A DNA stretch of 8,318 nucleotides from assembly GCA_007135845.1 (NCBI GenBank), contig SLIC01000029.1, positions 1 to 8,318 on the forward strand, read 5' to 3'. Every line of letters starts with the position of its first letter. The first letter of the stretch is position 1. Positions 1 to 7,100 of the stretch are shown here, piece by piece. Both the position numbers and the translations under genes were made by a program. The stretch is from Candidatus Brevefilum sp. (GTDB lineage: Bacteria; Chloroflexota; Anaerolineae; Anaerolineales; Anaerolineaceae). The notes under the pieces are model-generated. The model did not search any database, was not told the DNA's origin, and saw only the letters and a list, made by a program, of their open reading frames with translations.

Positions 1-398
1 CCAGCGGTCATATTGCAGATGTGGGTGTAGCCCCGCACAGCGCAGCGCTCAGCTTCAACCAGCACCTTCAAGATTTCATTGACATCACTGATGTCTTCAG
101 GCAGCCTGGCAGGTGGGCAGGCGGAGATATCATGGAATTCTTTCATGTCATCAGGCAGCTTTCCGCCTAACTCGTAAATTCGGGGGACCAGGGCCTCAAA
201 GTGGTTGCGATCCTCAATGCGGGCGGTTTCCGCAATCTCTTTGATCCCTTCACCTTCCAGACCGATCAAGTTTGCCCTCAGGATCGTGTAGTAATAGAAG
301 GTGGTCAATTCAGCTGCTGCATTTTTAATCAGCAAATCCAGTAATTCATCCACATCAATACCAGATTTTTCAACAACTTGTCGTGTGACTTTAGCCAT
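1..398 (-). CDS. DPS-like ferritin (DPSL/thioferritin type), 3' end cut off by the window edge
   Basis: The visible 132 residues start at the ATG at 398-396, preceded by an AAAGGAAAA ribosome binding site at 404-412. They read as a four-helix ferritin-like protein: the first helix carries AAAELTTFYYY (Glu30), the second IEDRNHFEAL (Glu62, His66), and a later helix VEAERCAVRGY (Glu117). Two cysteines, Cys94 in a CPP motif and Cys119 in ERCAVR, fit the conserved cysteine pair that marks the DPS-like 'thioferritin' branch known from archaea and some bacteria. Members of that branch assemble into 12-subunit cages that oxidise iron with hydrogen peroxide and store it, protecting DNA from Fenton chemistry. 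The gene runs in the same direction as the Fur-family repressor upstream, with a 99-base gap, which suits a peroxide/iron stress role. A plain ferritin-like protein without cage assembly cannot be excluded. The stop codon lies outside the window. Confidence 0.85.
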   Translation of the reverse strand, partial: MAKVTRQVVEKSGIDVDELLDLLIKNAAAELTTFYYYTILRANLIGLEGEGIKEIAETARIEDRNHFEALVPRIYELGGKLPDDMKEFHDISACPPARLPEDISDVNEILKVLVEAERCAVRGYTHICNMTA

Positions 399-414
399 TT
401 CAATTTTCCTTTCG

Positions 415-426
415 ATTATAAGTATA
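415..426 (-). promoter_or_regulatory. Candidate -10 region of the DPS-like gene
   Basis: Read on the minus strand, the gap upstream of the ferritin gene contains TATACT (421-426) directly followed by TATAAT (415-420). The TATAAT is the better hexamer, but a transcript starting about 7 bases after it would begin inside the ribosome binding site. TATACT may therefore be the working element. No convincing -35 hexamer is visible, and no good PerR box was found in this gap, so the call is weak. Confidence 0.3.
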
Positions 427-488
427 GGGTTGGTTGGTAACTAAACACTTTGTCTTGGTATAAGACCATTTCTGATATGTTTTGACAT

Positions 489-511
489 AAAAAAGGCTCA
501 TGCATTGGAGC
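489..511 (-). terminator. Weak candidate terminator after the Fur-family gene
   Basis: On the minus strand a short inverted repeat GCTC/GAGC (508-511 and 496-499, loop of 8) is followed at once by six T residues (489-494). It overlaps the stop codon of the repressor gene. The stem has only 4 pairs, so termination may be partial and some read-through into the DPS-like gene is possible. Confidence 0.25.
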
Positions 512-932
512 TACCATTCTGGCATTCCTTGCACAGCCCATAAAAAGTGATTTGAGCCCGTTTAATCTGATAACCTGCGGTATCCTGCGGGATGAGCTTG
601 CTCGGCTCTATCCCCAGTGGAACATCTGTCAGTTTATGGCACTGTGTACAATACAGGTGATGATGGGGTTCTGCGATCGTATCATAGCGGATACCGCCCA
701 CATGCCGGCCTTCAATGTTGTGAATCTCACCCAATGCAACCAGCTCATGGATGGTATTGTAGACAGTCGCTAAGGATACATCTGGCATTCTTTCTTTCAA
801 CTGATGATAGAGACGATCGACCGTGAGGTGAGACTCATCGTCAGACAGGAGTTCAAAGATCATACGCCGCTGAGGCGTAATCCGCATACCTTTCCGGCGA
901 TAAAGGTTGATCAGTGCTTCTGGGGATTTCAT
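498..932 (-). CDS. Fur-family metal-dependent transcriptional repressor, PerR-like
   Basis: A 144-residue protein with the full two-domain Fur layout. Residues 1-80 form the winged-helix DNA-binding domain (RITPQRR at 17-23; DVSLATVYNTIHEL at 51-64, the recognition-helix region). Residues 81-144 form the dimerisation domain. CTQC (Cys95, Cys98) and CKEC (Cys134, Cys137) give the structural zinc site. His35, Asp84, His90/His92 and Asp103 lie where Bacillus PerR has its regulatory metal ligands (His37, Asp85, His91, His93, Asp104). From family knowledge, a PerR with iron is inactivated by oxidation of those histidines, so it senses hydrogen peroxide; Fur or Zur cannot be ruled out from sequence alone. 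The ATG at 932 has only a poor TTAGG-like ribosome site about 10 bases upstream. The promoter carries a PerR-box-like operator, which points to autoregulation, and the neighbouring ferritin supports PerR over Zur. Confidence 0.9.
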   Translation of the reverse strand: MKSPEALINLYRRKGMRITPQRRMIFELLSDDESHLTVDRLYHQLKERMPDVSLATVYNTIHELVALGEIHNIEGRHVGGIRYDTIAEPHHHLYCTQCHKLTDVPLGIEPSKLIPQDTAGYQIKRAQITFYGLCKECQNGSSNA

Positions 933-964
933 GTGTTCATTGCCTAAATTTAATAATTCCTTGT

Positions 965-979
965 TTAGAATAATTATAA
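965..979. promoter_or_regulatory. Candidate PerR box (repressor operator)
   Basis: TTAGAATAATTATAA matches the Bacillus PerR consensus (TTATAAT, one free base, ATTATAA) at 13 of 14 fixed positions. It overlaps a perfect 7-3-7 inverted repeat at 969-985 (AATAATT, ATA, AATTATT), so the exact operator frame is uncertain. The site covers the predicted -10 of the repressor gene, a position from which bound repressor would block its own transcription. The surrounding sequence is very A+T rich, which raises the chance of coincidental matches. Confidence 0.55.
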
Positions 980-1001
980 ATTATTAGCAGACTTTAGGCA
1001 A
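973..1001 (-). promoter_or_regulatory. Predicted promoter of the Fur-family gene
   Basis: Read on the minus strand, TTGCCT (996-1001) and TATAAT (973-978) are separated by 17 bases. This is a near-ideal housekeeping sigma arrangement (-35 matches 4 of 6, -10 matches 6 of 6). Transcription would start near 966 and leave a leader of about 33 bases before the ATG at 932. Confidence 0.5.
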
Positions 1002-1050
1002 GTAAAACCGGATATTTATCAATAATTCGCTTATGGTTAACGAGAAGCGG

Positions 1051-1080
1051 TTGTTTTCATATGATTACATGAATTATAAT
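1051..1080 (+). promoter_or_regulatory. Predicted promoter of the cfa-flavoprotein operon, with a weaker PerR-like site
   Basis: TTGTTT (1051-1056) and a perfect TATAAT (1075-1080) are 18 bases apart, placing the start near 1087 and leaving a leader of about 66 bases. The -10 lies inside a 10-base perfect palindrome AATTATAATT (1072-1081). PerR-box-like matches of 11 out of 14 can be drawn in two overlapping registers (1065-1079 and 1074-1088). This would let the divergent repressor also act here, but an A+T-rich promoter gives such matches easily. Confidence 0.45.
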
Positions 1081-1153
1081 TAAGATTAACCGATACCATT
1101 GGTTGCCATTTGTGTTGTAATAAGTGTAATAGTCACGTTTGGAAGGGACACCG

Positions 1154-2269
1154 ATGGAAAAATCCAAGAATATCGTACGCGAATTACTTGAAACGGCTGA
1201 CATTGCCATCAACGGTGATCGCCCCTGGGATATCCAGGTGCATGATGACCGATTTTACGAGCGGATCCTGCGGGATGGTTCACTGGGCTTGGGCGAAGCC
1301 TATATGGATGGCTGGTGGGATTGTGAATCTATCGACGCCTTTATCGACCGGGTCCTGCGGGCAAACCTGCGTGAAAAAGTGGAAAAGAACCTCCACCTGG
1401 CCTGGCATACGCTGCGTGCCAAACTCTTCAACCGTCAATCCCTCGCACGATCACCCCAGGTGGCACACCAGCATTATGACCTTGGCAATGACCTCTACCG
1501 TGCCATGCTCGATAAACGCCTCAACTATACCTGCGCCTATTGGAAGGATGCGGACAACCTCGATGACGCCCAGGAAGCCAAACTAGACCTGGTCTGCCGG
1601 AAAATTGGCGTCCATGACGGTATGACCATCCTGGAAATGGGCTGCGGCTGGGGCACCTTCGCTAAGTATGCCGCTGAGAAATACGGTGCCCATGTTGTGG
1701 GTGTCAACATCTCCAATGAACAGGTTACACTGGGACGCGAGCTGTGTAAGGACCTGCCGGTTGATCTCCGCCTTCAGGATTACCGCCAGGTAAAGGGTAC
1801 CTTCGATGCCGTCATCTCGATCGGTGTGATGGAGCATGTTGGGTATAAGAATTACCGCACTTACATGGAAGTGGTGGACCGCTGCCTTAAGCCGGGCGGG
1901 ATCGCCTTCGTGCACACCATCGGGACCAATATCAGCCGCACCACCGCTGACCCCTGGTCAGACAAATACATCTTTCCCAACGGTATGCTGCCCTCCATCG
2001 CCCAATTGGGCAATGCCATGGAAGGGCTGTTTGTGATGGAGGACTGGCACAACATCGGCCCCCATTATGACCGCACATTAATGACCTGGCATGCCAATTT
2101 CACCTGCGCCTGGCCTGGGCTCAAAGACAAATACGGCGGACGCTTTCGCCGCATGTGGGATTACTACTTGCTCAGCAGTGCCGGTGGTTTCCGTTCCCGG
2201 ACGCAGCAGCTTTGGCAGATCGTCTTCACCCGTGAAGGCACCCCGCAACCGGACTGCCGCAAATCCTAG
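1154..2269 (+). CDS. cfa: Cyclopropane-fatty-acyl-phospholipid synthase (SAM-dependent methyltransferase)
   Basis: A 371-residue protein closely resembling E. coli Cfa (382 residues) along its whole length. The enzyme adds a methylene group from S-adenosylmethionine across the cis double bond of acyl chains in membrane phospholipids. The N-terminal ~110 residues match the lipid-binding domain. The SAM-binding loop is LEMGCGWGTF at 160-169. The catalytic and bicarbonate-site residues of E. coli (Cys139, Glu239, His266, Tyr317) all recur at a constant offset of 12: Cys127 in YTCAYW, Glu227 in MEHVG, His254 in VHTIG and Tyr305 in PHYDRTLM. KYIFPNG and MEDWHN are also kept. The ATG at 1154 is chosen because GGAAGGGA at 1141-1148 is a good ribosome site; an in-frame TTG at 1139 would add five residues but overlaps that site. 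The flavoprotein gene follows after 9 bases, almost certainly in one transcript. Confidence 0.95.
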   Translation: MEKSKNIVRELLETADIAINGDRPWDIQVHDDRFYERILRDGSLGLGEAYMDGWWDCESIDAFIDRVLRANLREKVEKNLHLAWHTLRAKLFNRQSLARSPQVAHQHYDLGNDLYRAMLDKRLNYTCAYWKDADNLDDAQEAKLDLVCRKIGVHDGMTILEMGCGWGTFAKYAAEKYGAHVVGVNISNEQVTLGRELCKDLPVDLRLQDYRQVKGTFDAVISIGVMEHVGYKNYRTYMEVVDRCLKPGGIAFVHTIGTNISRTTADPWSDKYIFPNGMLPSIAQLGNAMEGLFVMEDWHNIGPHYDRTLMTWHANFTCAWPGLKDKYGGRFRRMWDYYLLSSAGGFRSRTQQLWQIVFTREGTPQPDCRKS

Positions 2270-2278
2270 GCGTTGAGT

Positions 2279-3229
2279 ATGATTGAAACACAAGTCTTAA
2301 TTGTTGGCGGGGGACCCGCCGGGGCAGCCTGCGCTTGGCAATTGCAACGCCATCACATCCCCTATCTGGTGTTAGATAAGGCCGCTTTCCCGCGCCCAAA
2401 ACCCTGCGCCGGCTGGGTCACGCCCGAGGTGTTCCACTTACTGGAAACCCAGCCTGAGGATTATCCCCACAGCCTGACGACTTTCACATCCTTCAACATC
2501 TCTCTACGTGGTGTGAAGTTCACATTACCCACCCGGCAGTATGCCATCCGCCGGGTTGAATTTGATGCCTGGCTGCTGGAGCGGTCAGGTGCTGACTTAC
2601 TTCAACACCAGGCACAGCAGGTCAGGCAAGTGCAAGGGGGTTACCTGGTGGATGATCGCTTTTACGCCAGGTTTATCATAGGTGCGGGCGGCACCCACTG
2701 CCCGGTGCGACGCAGCCTTTTCACTGGAGATGATCTAAGCTCAAAATCCGGCCTGATCATCACCCGGGAAGAGGAATTCTCCTATTCTTATCAAGATCCC
2801 CGCTGCCGTCTGTGGTTCTTTGAAGACGGCCTCCCCGGCTATGCCTGGTTTGTCCCCAAAACCGACGGTATCCTCAATGTCGGCATCGGTGGGAGCGCGG
2901 CCAGGTTAAAGGCTAAAGGTCAAACGCTGAACCAGCATTGGTCACGGCTGGTTGAAAAGTTAGACCGGGAAAGGTTGGTGACCGGGCACACGTTCCAGCC
3001 CCTGGGATACAGCTACCGCCTGCGAGGCAAGTCTCCCAAGTTACAGCGGGGAAACGCCTTCCTGGTCGGGGATGCCCTGGGTCTGGCCACCAGGGATATG
3101 GGCGAGGGCATCGGCGCCGCCATTCACAGCGGCATCCTGGCAGCCGAGGCCATCATCCACAACCAGCCCTATCGGGTCAGCGCCATTCCACGCTGCTCTC
3201 TGCCTTCTATTTTAAGAATCAGGCGCTGA
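2279..3229 (+). CDS. FAD-dependent oxidoreductase of the geranylgeranyl reductase family
   Basis: A 316-residue flavoprotein of the COG0644/geranylgeranyl reductase group, whose members reduce carbon-carbon double bonds in isoprenoid chains of lipids or of chlorophyll. The N-terminal dinucleotide fold shows GGGPAG at 10-15 and an acid at Asp33. The PRPKPCAGWVTPE stretch at 38-50 is the family's conserved loop with Cys43. YAWFVPK at 188-194 resembles the substrate-pocket motif YxWxFP. GDALGLATRDMGEGIG at 264-279 is the second FAD-binding motif. Many relatives run to about 380 or more residues, so this is a short form that ends soon after the second FAD motif; the terminal IPRCSLPSIL looks like a natural end. 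The ATG at 2279 is preferred over an in-frame TTG at 2273. The ribosome site is weak (CTAGGCG), so translation is probably coupled to the synthase gene just upstream. The substrate is unknown; the pairing suggests an acyl or isoprenoid lipid. Confidence 0.85.
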   Translation: MIETQVLIVGGGPAGAACAWQLQRHHIPYLVLDKAAFPRPKPCAGWVTPEVFHLLETQPEDYPHSLTTFTSFNISLRGVKFTLPTRQYAIRRVEFDAWLLERSGADLLQHQAQQVRQVQGGYLVDDRFYARFIIGAGGTHCPVRRSLFTGDDLSSKSGLIITREEEFSYSYQDPRCRLWFFEDGLPGYAWFVPKTDGILNVGIGGSAARLKAKGQTLNQHWSRLVEKLDRERLVTGHTFQPLGYSYRLRGKSPKLQRGNAFLVGDALGLATRDMGEGIGAAIHSGILAAEAIIHNQPYRVSAIPRCSLPSILRIRR

Positions 3230-3282
3230 TCGTACCTTATCAACCTAATGGCTTGTTCGGCCTTACAGTGATCATGCCAAGT

Positions 3283-3317
3283 CAATTAGAACGTTTACAA
3301 AACCAATCTTCTAACTG
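3283..3317. terminator. Weak inverted repeat between convergent genes, possible terminator
   Basis: CAATTAGAA (3283-3291) and TTCTAACTG (3309-3317) form a 9-pair stem with a 17-base loop. On the minus-strand RNA the single mismatch becomes a G-U pair. On the plus strand the stem is followed by GATTTTAT, a poor U-run. It lies in the 92-base gap where the flavoprotein gene and the DUF4190 gene converge. The stem is A+T rich and the loop long, so its strength as a terminator is doubtful. Confidence 0.3.
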
Positions 3318-3321
3318 GATT

Positions 3322-3663
3322 TTATAAGAAGTCCATAAAACCTGCAAATCCAACCACAAGTAAACCAATCAGCATAAACACCAGGGATAAAACCGCCCCC
3401 ACCACGCCCAAAACTATCCCCGCAACAGCCATTTTCCTGCCTGTCTGCAAACCCTGGGATTGATCGATCTGCCGCTTGCTGATCACGCCTAATACGGCAG
3501 CCCCTATGCCGATCAGCAAAGGAATCACCCCCAAGCACCAGGTGCAGATCGACAGCAGTAGCAGGGCCACACTTGAGATACCTGCAATCAGGCTGATCAA
3601 TGCCACCGTGTTTGATTGTTGGGGAGGGACAGGTGGGGGTGGTGGTTCATTATGTCTATACAT
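3322..3663 (-). CDS. DUF4190-type small membrane protein with proline-rich N-terminus
   Basis: A 113-residue protein. The N-terminal 18 residues are proline rich (five prolines at 7-11), followed by a hydrophobic hairpin. Segment one is about residues 19-61. The segment IGIGAAVLGVISKRQI, the polar turn DQSQGLQTGRK (67-77) and a second segment at about 78-108 (AVAGIVLGVVGAV) follow. This hydrophobic-basic turn-GRKMAVAGIVLG pattern is characteristic of the DUF4190 family, whose biochemical role is not known. GGAGG lies 4 bases before the ATG at 3663, an unusually short but strong site. It is the last gene of the RHS operon, 26 bases after the GYF_2 gene. In many bacteria GYF_2 and DUF4190 domains occur in one polypeptide, so the two neighbours probably act together at the membrane. 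An immunity role for the RHS protein is possible but unproven. Confidence 0.75.
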   Translation of the reverse strand: MYRHNEPPPPPVPPQQSNTVALISLIAGISSVALLLLSICTWCLGVIPLLIGIGAAVLGVISKRQIDQSQGLQTGRKMAVAGIVLGVVGAVLSLVFMLIGLLVVGFAGFMDFL

Positions 3664-3689
3664 TCAGCCTCCAAAATTTAGGATATATG

Positions 3690-4064
3690 TCAAAACAACC
3701 CATTGATTGTTTCTGCAAGCACCCAAGACTCCCAATCTTCACACCAAACAAGATCTTCTTTTAGTAAACGTTTTTGAGGAACAAAACTAACCAGATCATT
3801 CCATGAATAGGGACCATACCGCTGGTTACCCCTTGAAATGAACCAGCGCGGCAAGTTGTTCTTATCCCTGCTCGCATTATCTGGTGATGGTAACGGTGTG
3901 CCTTCAATGCCAGCTGTTGCATAAGTACTATAATTAATTAATTTCAAGCTGCCCGTCTGATCATAATTATATTGATAAGTTTCCTTTTTATCGACAACAG
4001 CAACGGTTAAACGATCTAATGAGTCGTATTGATACTGGATAGAATATCGATGTTTCTTTGTCAT
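3690..4064 (-). CDS. Small protein with two YD (RHS) repeats and a C-terminal GYF_2 domain
   Basis: A 124-residue protein with an unusual make-up. Residues 8-43 are two YD repeats (YQYDSLDRLT at 11-20 and YNYDQTGSL at 32-40) like those of the large RHS protein encoded just upstream. Residues 44-72 are a polar, proline-containing linker (TPLPSP). Residues 73-119 match the GYF_2 (DUF4339) domain: WFISRGNQRYGPYSWNDL, LKEDLVW and a closing WESWV, with the aromatic residues Trp74, Tyr83, Trp88, Trp107 and Trp114 in place. GYF_2 domains are thought to bind peptides or partner proteins; no enzyme activity is expected. The ATG at 4064 has a clear AGGAGAAGGAT ribosome site, so this is a gene in its own right and not merely a broken RHS tail. 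It lies 40 bases after the RHS stop. It could be an adaptor, an immunity protein, or a displaced C-terminal module of an RHS gene. Confidence 0.7.
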   Translation of the reverse strand: MTKKHRYSIQYQYDSLDRLTVAVVDKKETYQYNYDQTGSLKLINYSTYATAGIEGTPLPSPDNASRDKNNLPRWFISRGNQRYGPYSWNDLVSFVPQKRLLKEDLVWCEDWESWVLAETINGLF

Positions 4065-4104
4065 ATCCTTCTCCTCAGCCTATTATTAACGAAAAAATCA
4101 TTGT

Positions 4105-7100
4105 CTAATCATGGTTAGAGATACTATCCCAATCTAGTTTCTCGGGCAGGTTGACCCGACCAGGTGGCCCACAAGGATCTCTTCCAGGGTCCATTCTACT
4201 AGGTGTCGATTGTCCTGGAGCGGTTTGACTGGGGGATCTCTCATCAGCAATATCACCTGAATGATCAAGCGCCTCTTCAGCAGCAGTTCGGGCGACACCT
4301 ATAACGGGGGGAGTATAATTGTCAAATAAAGTTTTTCCTATTTCTTTAGCTGCCTCACCAGCTGACTTGACCGCAATTCCAAAACTTTCAATGTTTTCTT
4401 TATCCAAATTAAGTATCCTGTTAATGATATCATTTTCATTTTGCCTTTTTGAAAGTTCATTAATATTTTTAATATAGTGTGATCTGATTTTTGCTGCTTC
4501 AATTCCTTGTTCCATCGCGGCATCAGCCTTTGTTCCCAAGTAATATGCCGTTCCTACACCAAATCCAACACTGATAATGGTTAGTATTGTCAAAACTGAG
4601 ACAAAGGTTCCTTCCAGATCAATATATAGCAACGGGTTCCCAGCAGCAAAGGCATAATCTTTACCTCCCCCCGCAAGCCCGATCGGGTCCTTTTGGATAA
4701 ACATCCCCAATGCCGAATGGTAATACCTTCGCTTGTAAGCATAAAGCCCCTGGCCTTCGTCTATAACTCCATAGGAACCCCCAAAGGTAAAGCGATTATT
4801 GACCGTTTCCCCCAAACTTGTGCGAATTTGTCCGTAGGGATCATAATCGTAGGCATTAACGACGTCCCCAGCCCCACCTGTGATTGCGAATGTATTCCCC
4901 ATGGCATCAAAATGGTAGAAATACACACTTTTCTTACGATCGATCTTCGCCAACAATCGTTTGCCACCATAGATGTAGGAAGCAAGGATGTTCCCCTTCA
5001 TATCTGTCTCATACAGAAGCCTGCCCCAGGGGTCAAAATGAAAATCTATCCGGTTATTCTCGATTTCTTCTGTAGATCTGTAACCATAATAATCATATCC
5101 ATACCGTTTTTTCCACCCGTTATAAGATATTTCAATTGGCCTGTTCTCAAAATCATAAACGGCCTCCCAATTCCTCCCGGAGGTCAGGTTGCCATCTGGA
5201 TCAAATACATAATTATTCCCATCGACCGAAACGGTTTTGCCGGCATAATTCATTTCAATAGCGCGTCGATAGGATGGTAGAGCTTCAGGCAGGGCAAGGG
5301 GGTGTATGATGTCTGCTTTTTTGATCCGGTCAACCAAATCCCTTTCGACCAAAACACCGGCAAATATTTCACCCTGCTTTCTGTGGTTCAGTGCCATGAT
5401 CATACGCTTAGCATTGACCAGATAATCCGTTTCGGTGCCATTGGACCTGCTTTCATTGAGCAAACTACTGGCTGCGTCATAGGATAGACGGATTGATTGC
5501 TCATCCCACTGAATGCCCGTCAATCGATCGCGATTATCATATGTGTACTCAACTGTGAGGTCATCACCGTAGGTCATTTTTTGAATGTTTGCTAAGGTAT
5601 CATAAGAGAAAGCAGCCCGGGTCTTGTTGGGATAAACAACTTCAGTTGGCAAAAGGTTATGATTGTAACGGGTACGGGTGACGCCACGCTCATCTTCAAT
5701 TGTTTCGGTGTGATTAACATCATCAAAGCTGCGTACAGCCATGACGTTTTGATCAAATTTCTTTTCGATGATCCGGCCTTCTGTATCATAGCTGAAGCTG
5801 ATCTGGTTCCCTCTGGCATTGACAAAAGCTGCCGCCCTGCCGACTTTATCACGGTGGCAGCGAATGGATGTGCCCATGAAATTGGTGATCCTTATCACCT
5901 CATTATTACTGTTATACTCATATTGGATTTTCTTCTCATGGGGATCGGTAAAAGAAATCAGGTTCCCCTCTTCGTCATACTCAAAACAATGCTTGTTGCC
6001 CAGATAGTCTTCTGTCATCGTGACAAGACCAATTGGATTATGCGAAAAAGAAATAACCCTGTTTATTGGGTCGACAATCTTTGTCAGCCAGTTGTTTTCG
6101 TTATAAATATACTGTGTATCAGAACCCATTTCATCAATTAGACAGGTAACGTTCGATAACGAATCTCTTTCAAAGGATATTTTGTTGCCAATTTCATCCA
6201 TGGTTTGTATTCCCGAGCAGCAGTCATACGCCATCTTGACTAAACTACCATCGGGATTCGTAAAAGATGTCACCCGGTCATTGGCATCATAAGCATACCG
6301 GTAAGTATTATCCTCGTTATTCGCCATCGCAATGATCCGGTAGCCAAATTCATCATAAGCATGTGACACCTTGACACCCTCATTATTTTCTGTCCCGACC
6401 AGGTTCCCGTAATGATCATAGGTTAACGAAACTTTTCTATTCCCCGAGTCAAGAATTTCAAATGGTTGCCCTCTCTCGTTAAAATTATAAATCAACGTCC
6501 TCTGGGAAGGGTAGATGATCTTGACCAGATTGCCTTTATTATCGTAAGTGTAAGTTATCACCTGTGATAATGGGTCTATTTCTTTGATGAGGTGATCTTC
6601 CTGATCATAAACGAATTGGTACAGCCGGTCTTGCGGGTACTTGACCCTGATCAAGTTGCCCCGGGTGTCATAATCGTATGTCGTTTCATTCCCTCGCTTG
6701 TCGCGATAAAGCACAGGCTTACCATTATCATATTGCGTCGAAGAAAAATCTCCCAGTGCATCGGTGATTCTTTCCGTTTGACCGTTCTTGCTCTGGTACA
6801 GGGTTGTGTTACCTTCCGGAAAAGTCACTTTGACGATCCTGGGGTCAAGCGAGGTTAACTCATAAGTTTTTCTCTGACCCAGAGGGTTCATAACTGCAGC
6901 TATTGTATTAAAATTCCCCCGGTTTTGGTAAGAAAAATGCGTGGTACGGCTTTTCCGACCTACAGACATTTTTATCAGGTAGCCTTCCGAATCGTACTGA
7001 TATTGTGTGAGGATGCCAGCCAGATCCGTGGTCTTTATTAAATTACCGAAGTGATCATAATCAAAAAGCGCTGTTCTACCATCCTGGAGGGTAAAGGACC

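Noticed and set aside
482..487. TTGACA on the plus strand, a perfect -35 hexamer.
   Set aside because: No -10 hexamer lies at 16-18 bases, and it would point into the antisense strand of the repressor gene.
1139..1153. TTG start that would lengthen Cfa by five residues.
   Set aside because: The region contains the GGAAGGGA ribosome site serving the ATG at 1154, so the later start is more likely.
1110..1586. A 158-codon plus-strand open frame overlapping the start of cfa.
   Set aside because: It is in another frame over the strongly supported Cfa coding sequence, and its translation resembles no protein family.
3178..3327. An open frame (in a different frame from the flavoprotein) runs past the flavoprotein stop for about 33 codons, ending in a protein-like sequence, so a frameshifted longer flavoprotein was considered.
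   Set aside because: The translated extension shows no flavoprotein motif, and the in-frame end (IPRCSLPSIL) looks like a natural C-terminus. Some 50 open codons can occur by chance. Alignment to full-length relatives would settle it.
4693..5280. A 195-codon plus-strand open frame inside the RHS gene.
   Set aside because: It is antisense to the clear YD-repeat and RHS-core coding sequence, has no recognisable motifs or ribosome site, and arises from the repeat codon pattern.
5659..6141. A 160-codon plus-strand open frame inside the RHS gene.
   Set aside because: It is antisense to YD repeats; its hydrophobic translation follows from the complement of Tyr/Asp/Asn-rich codons.
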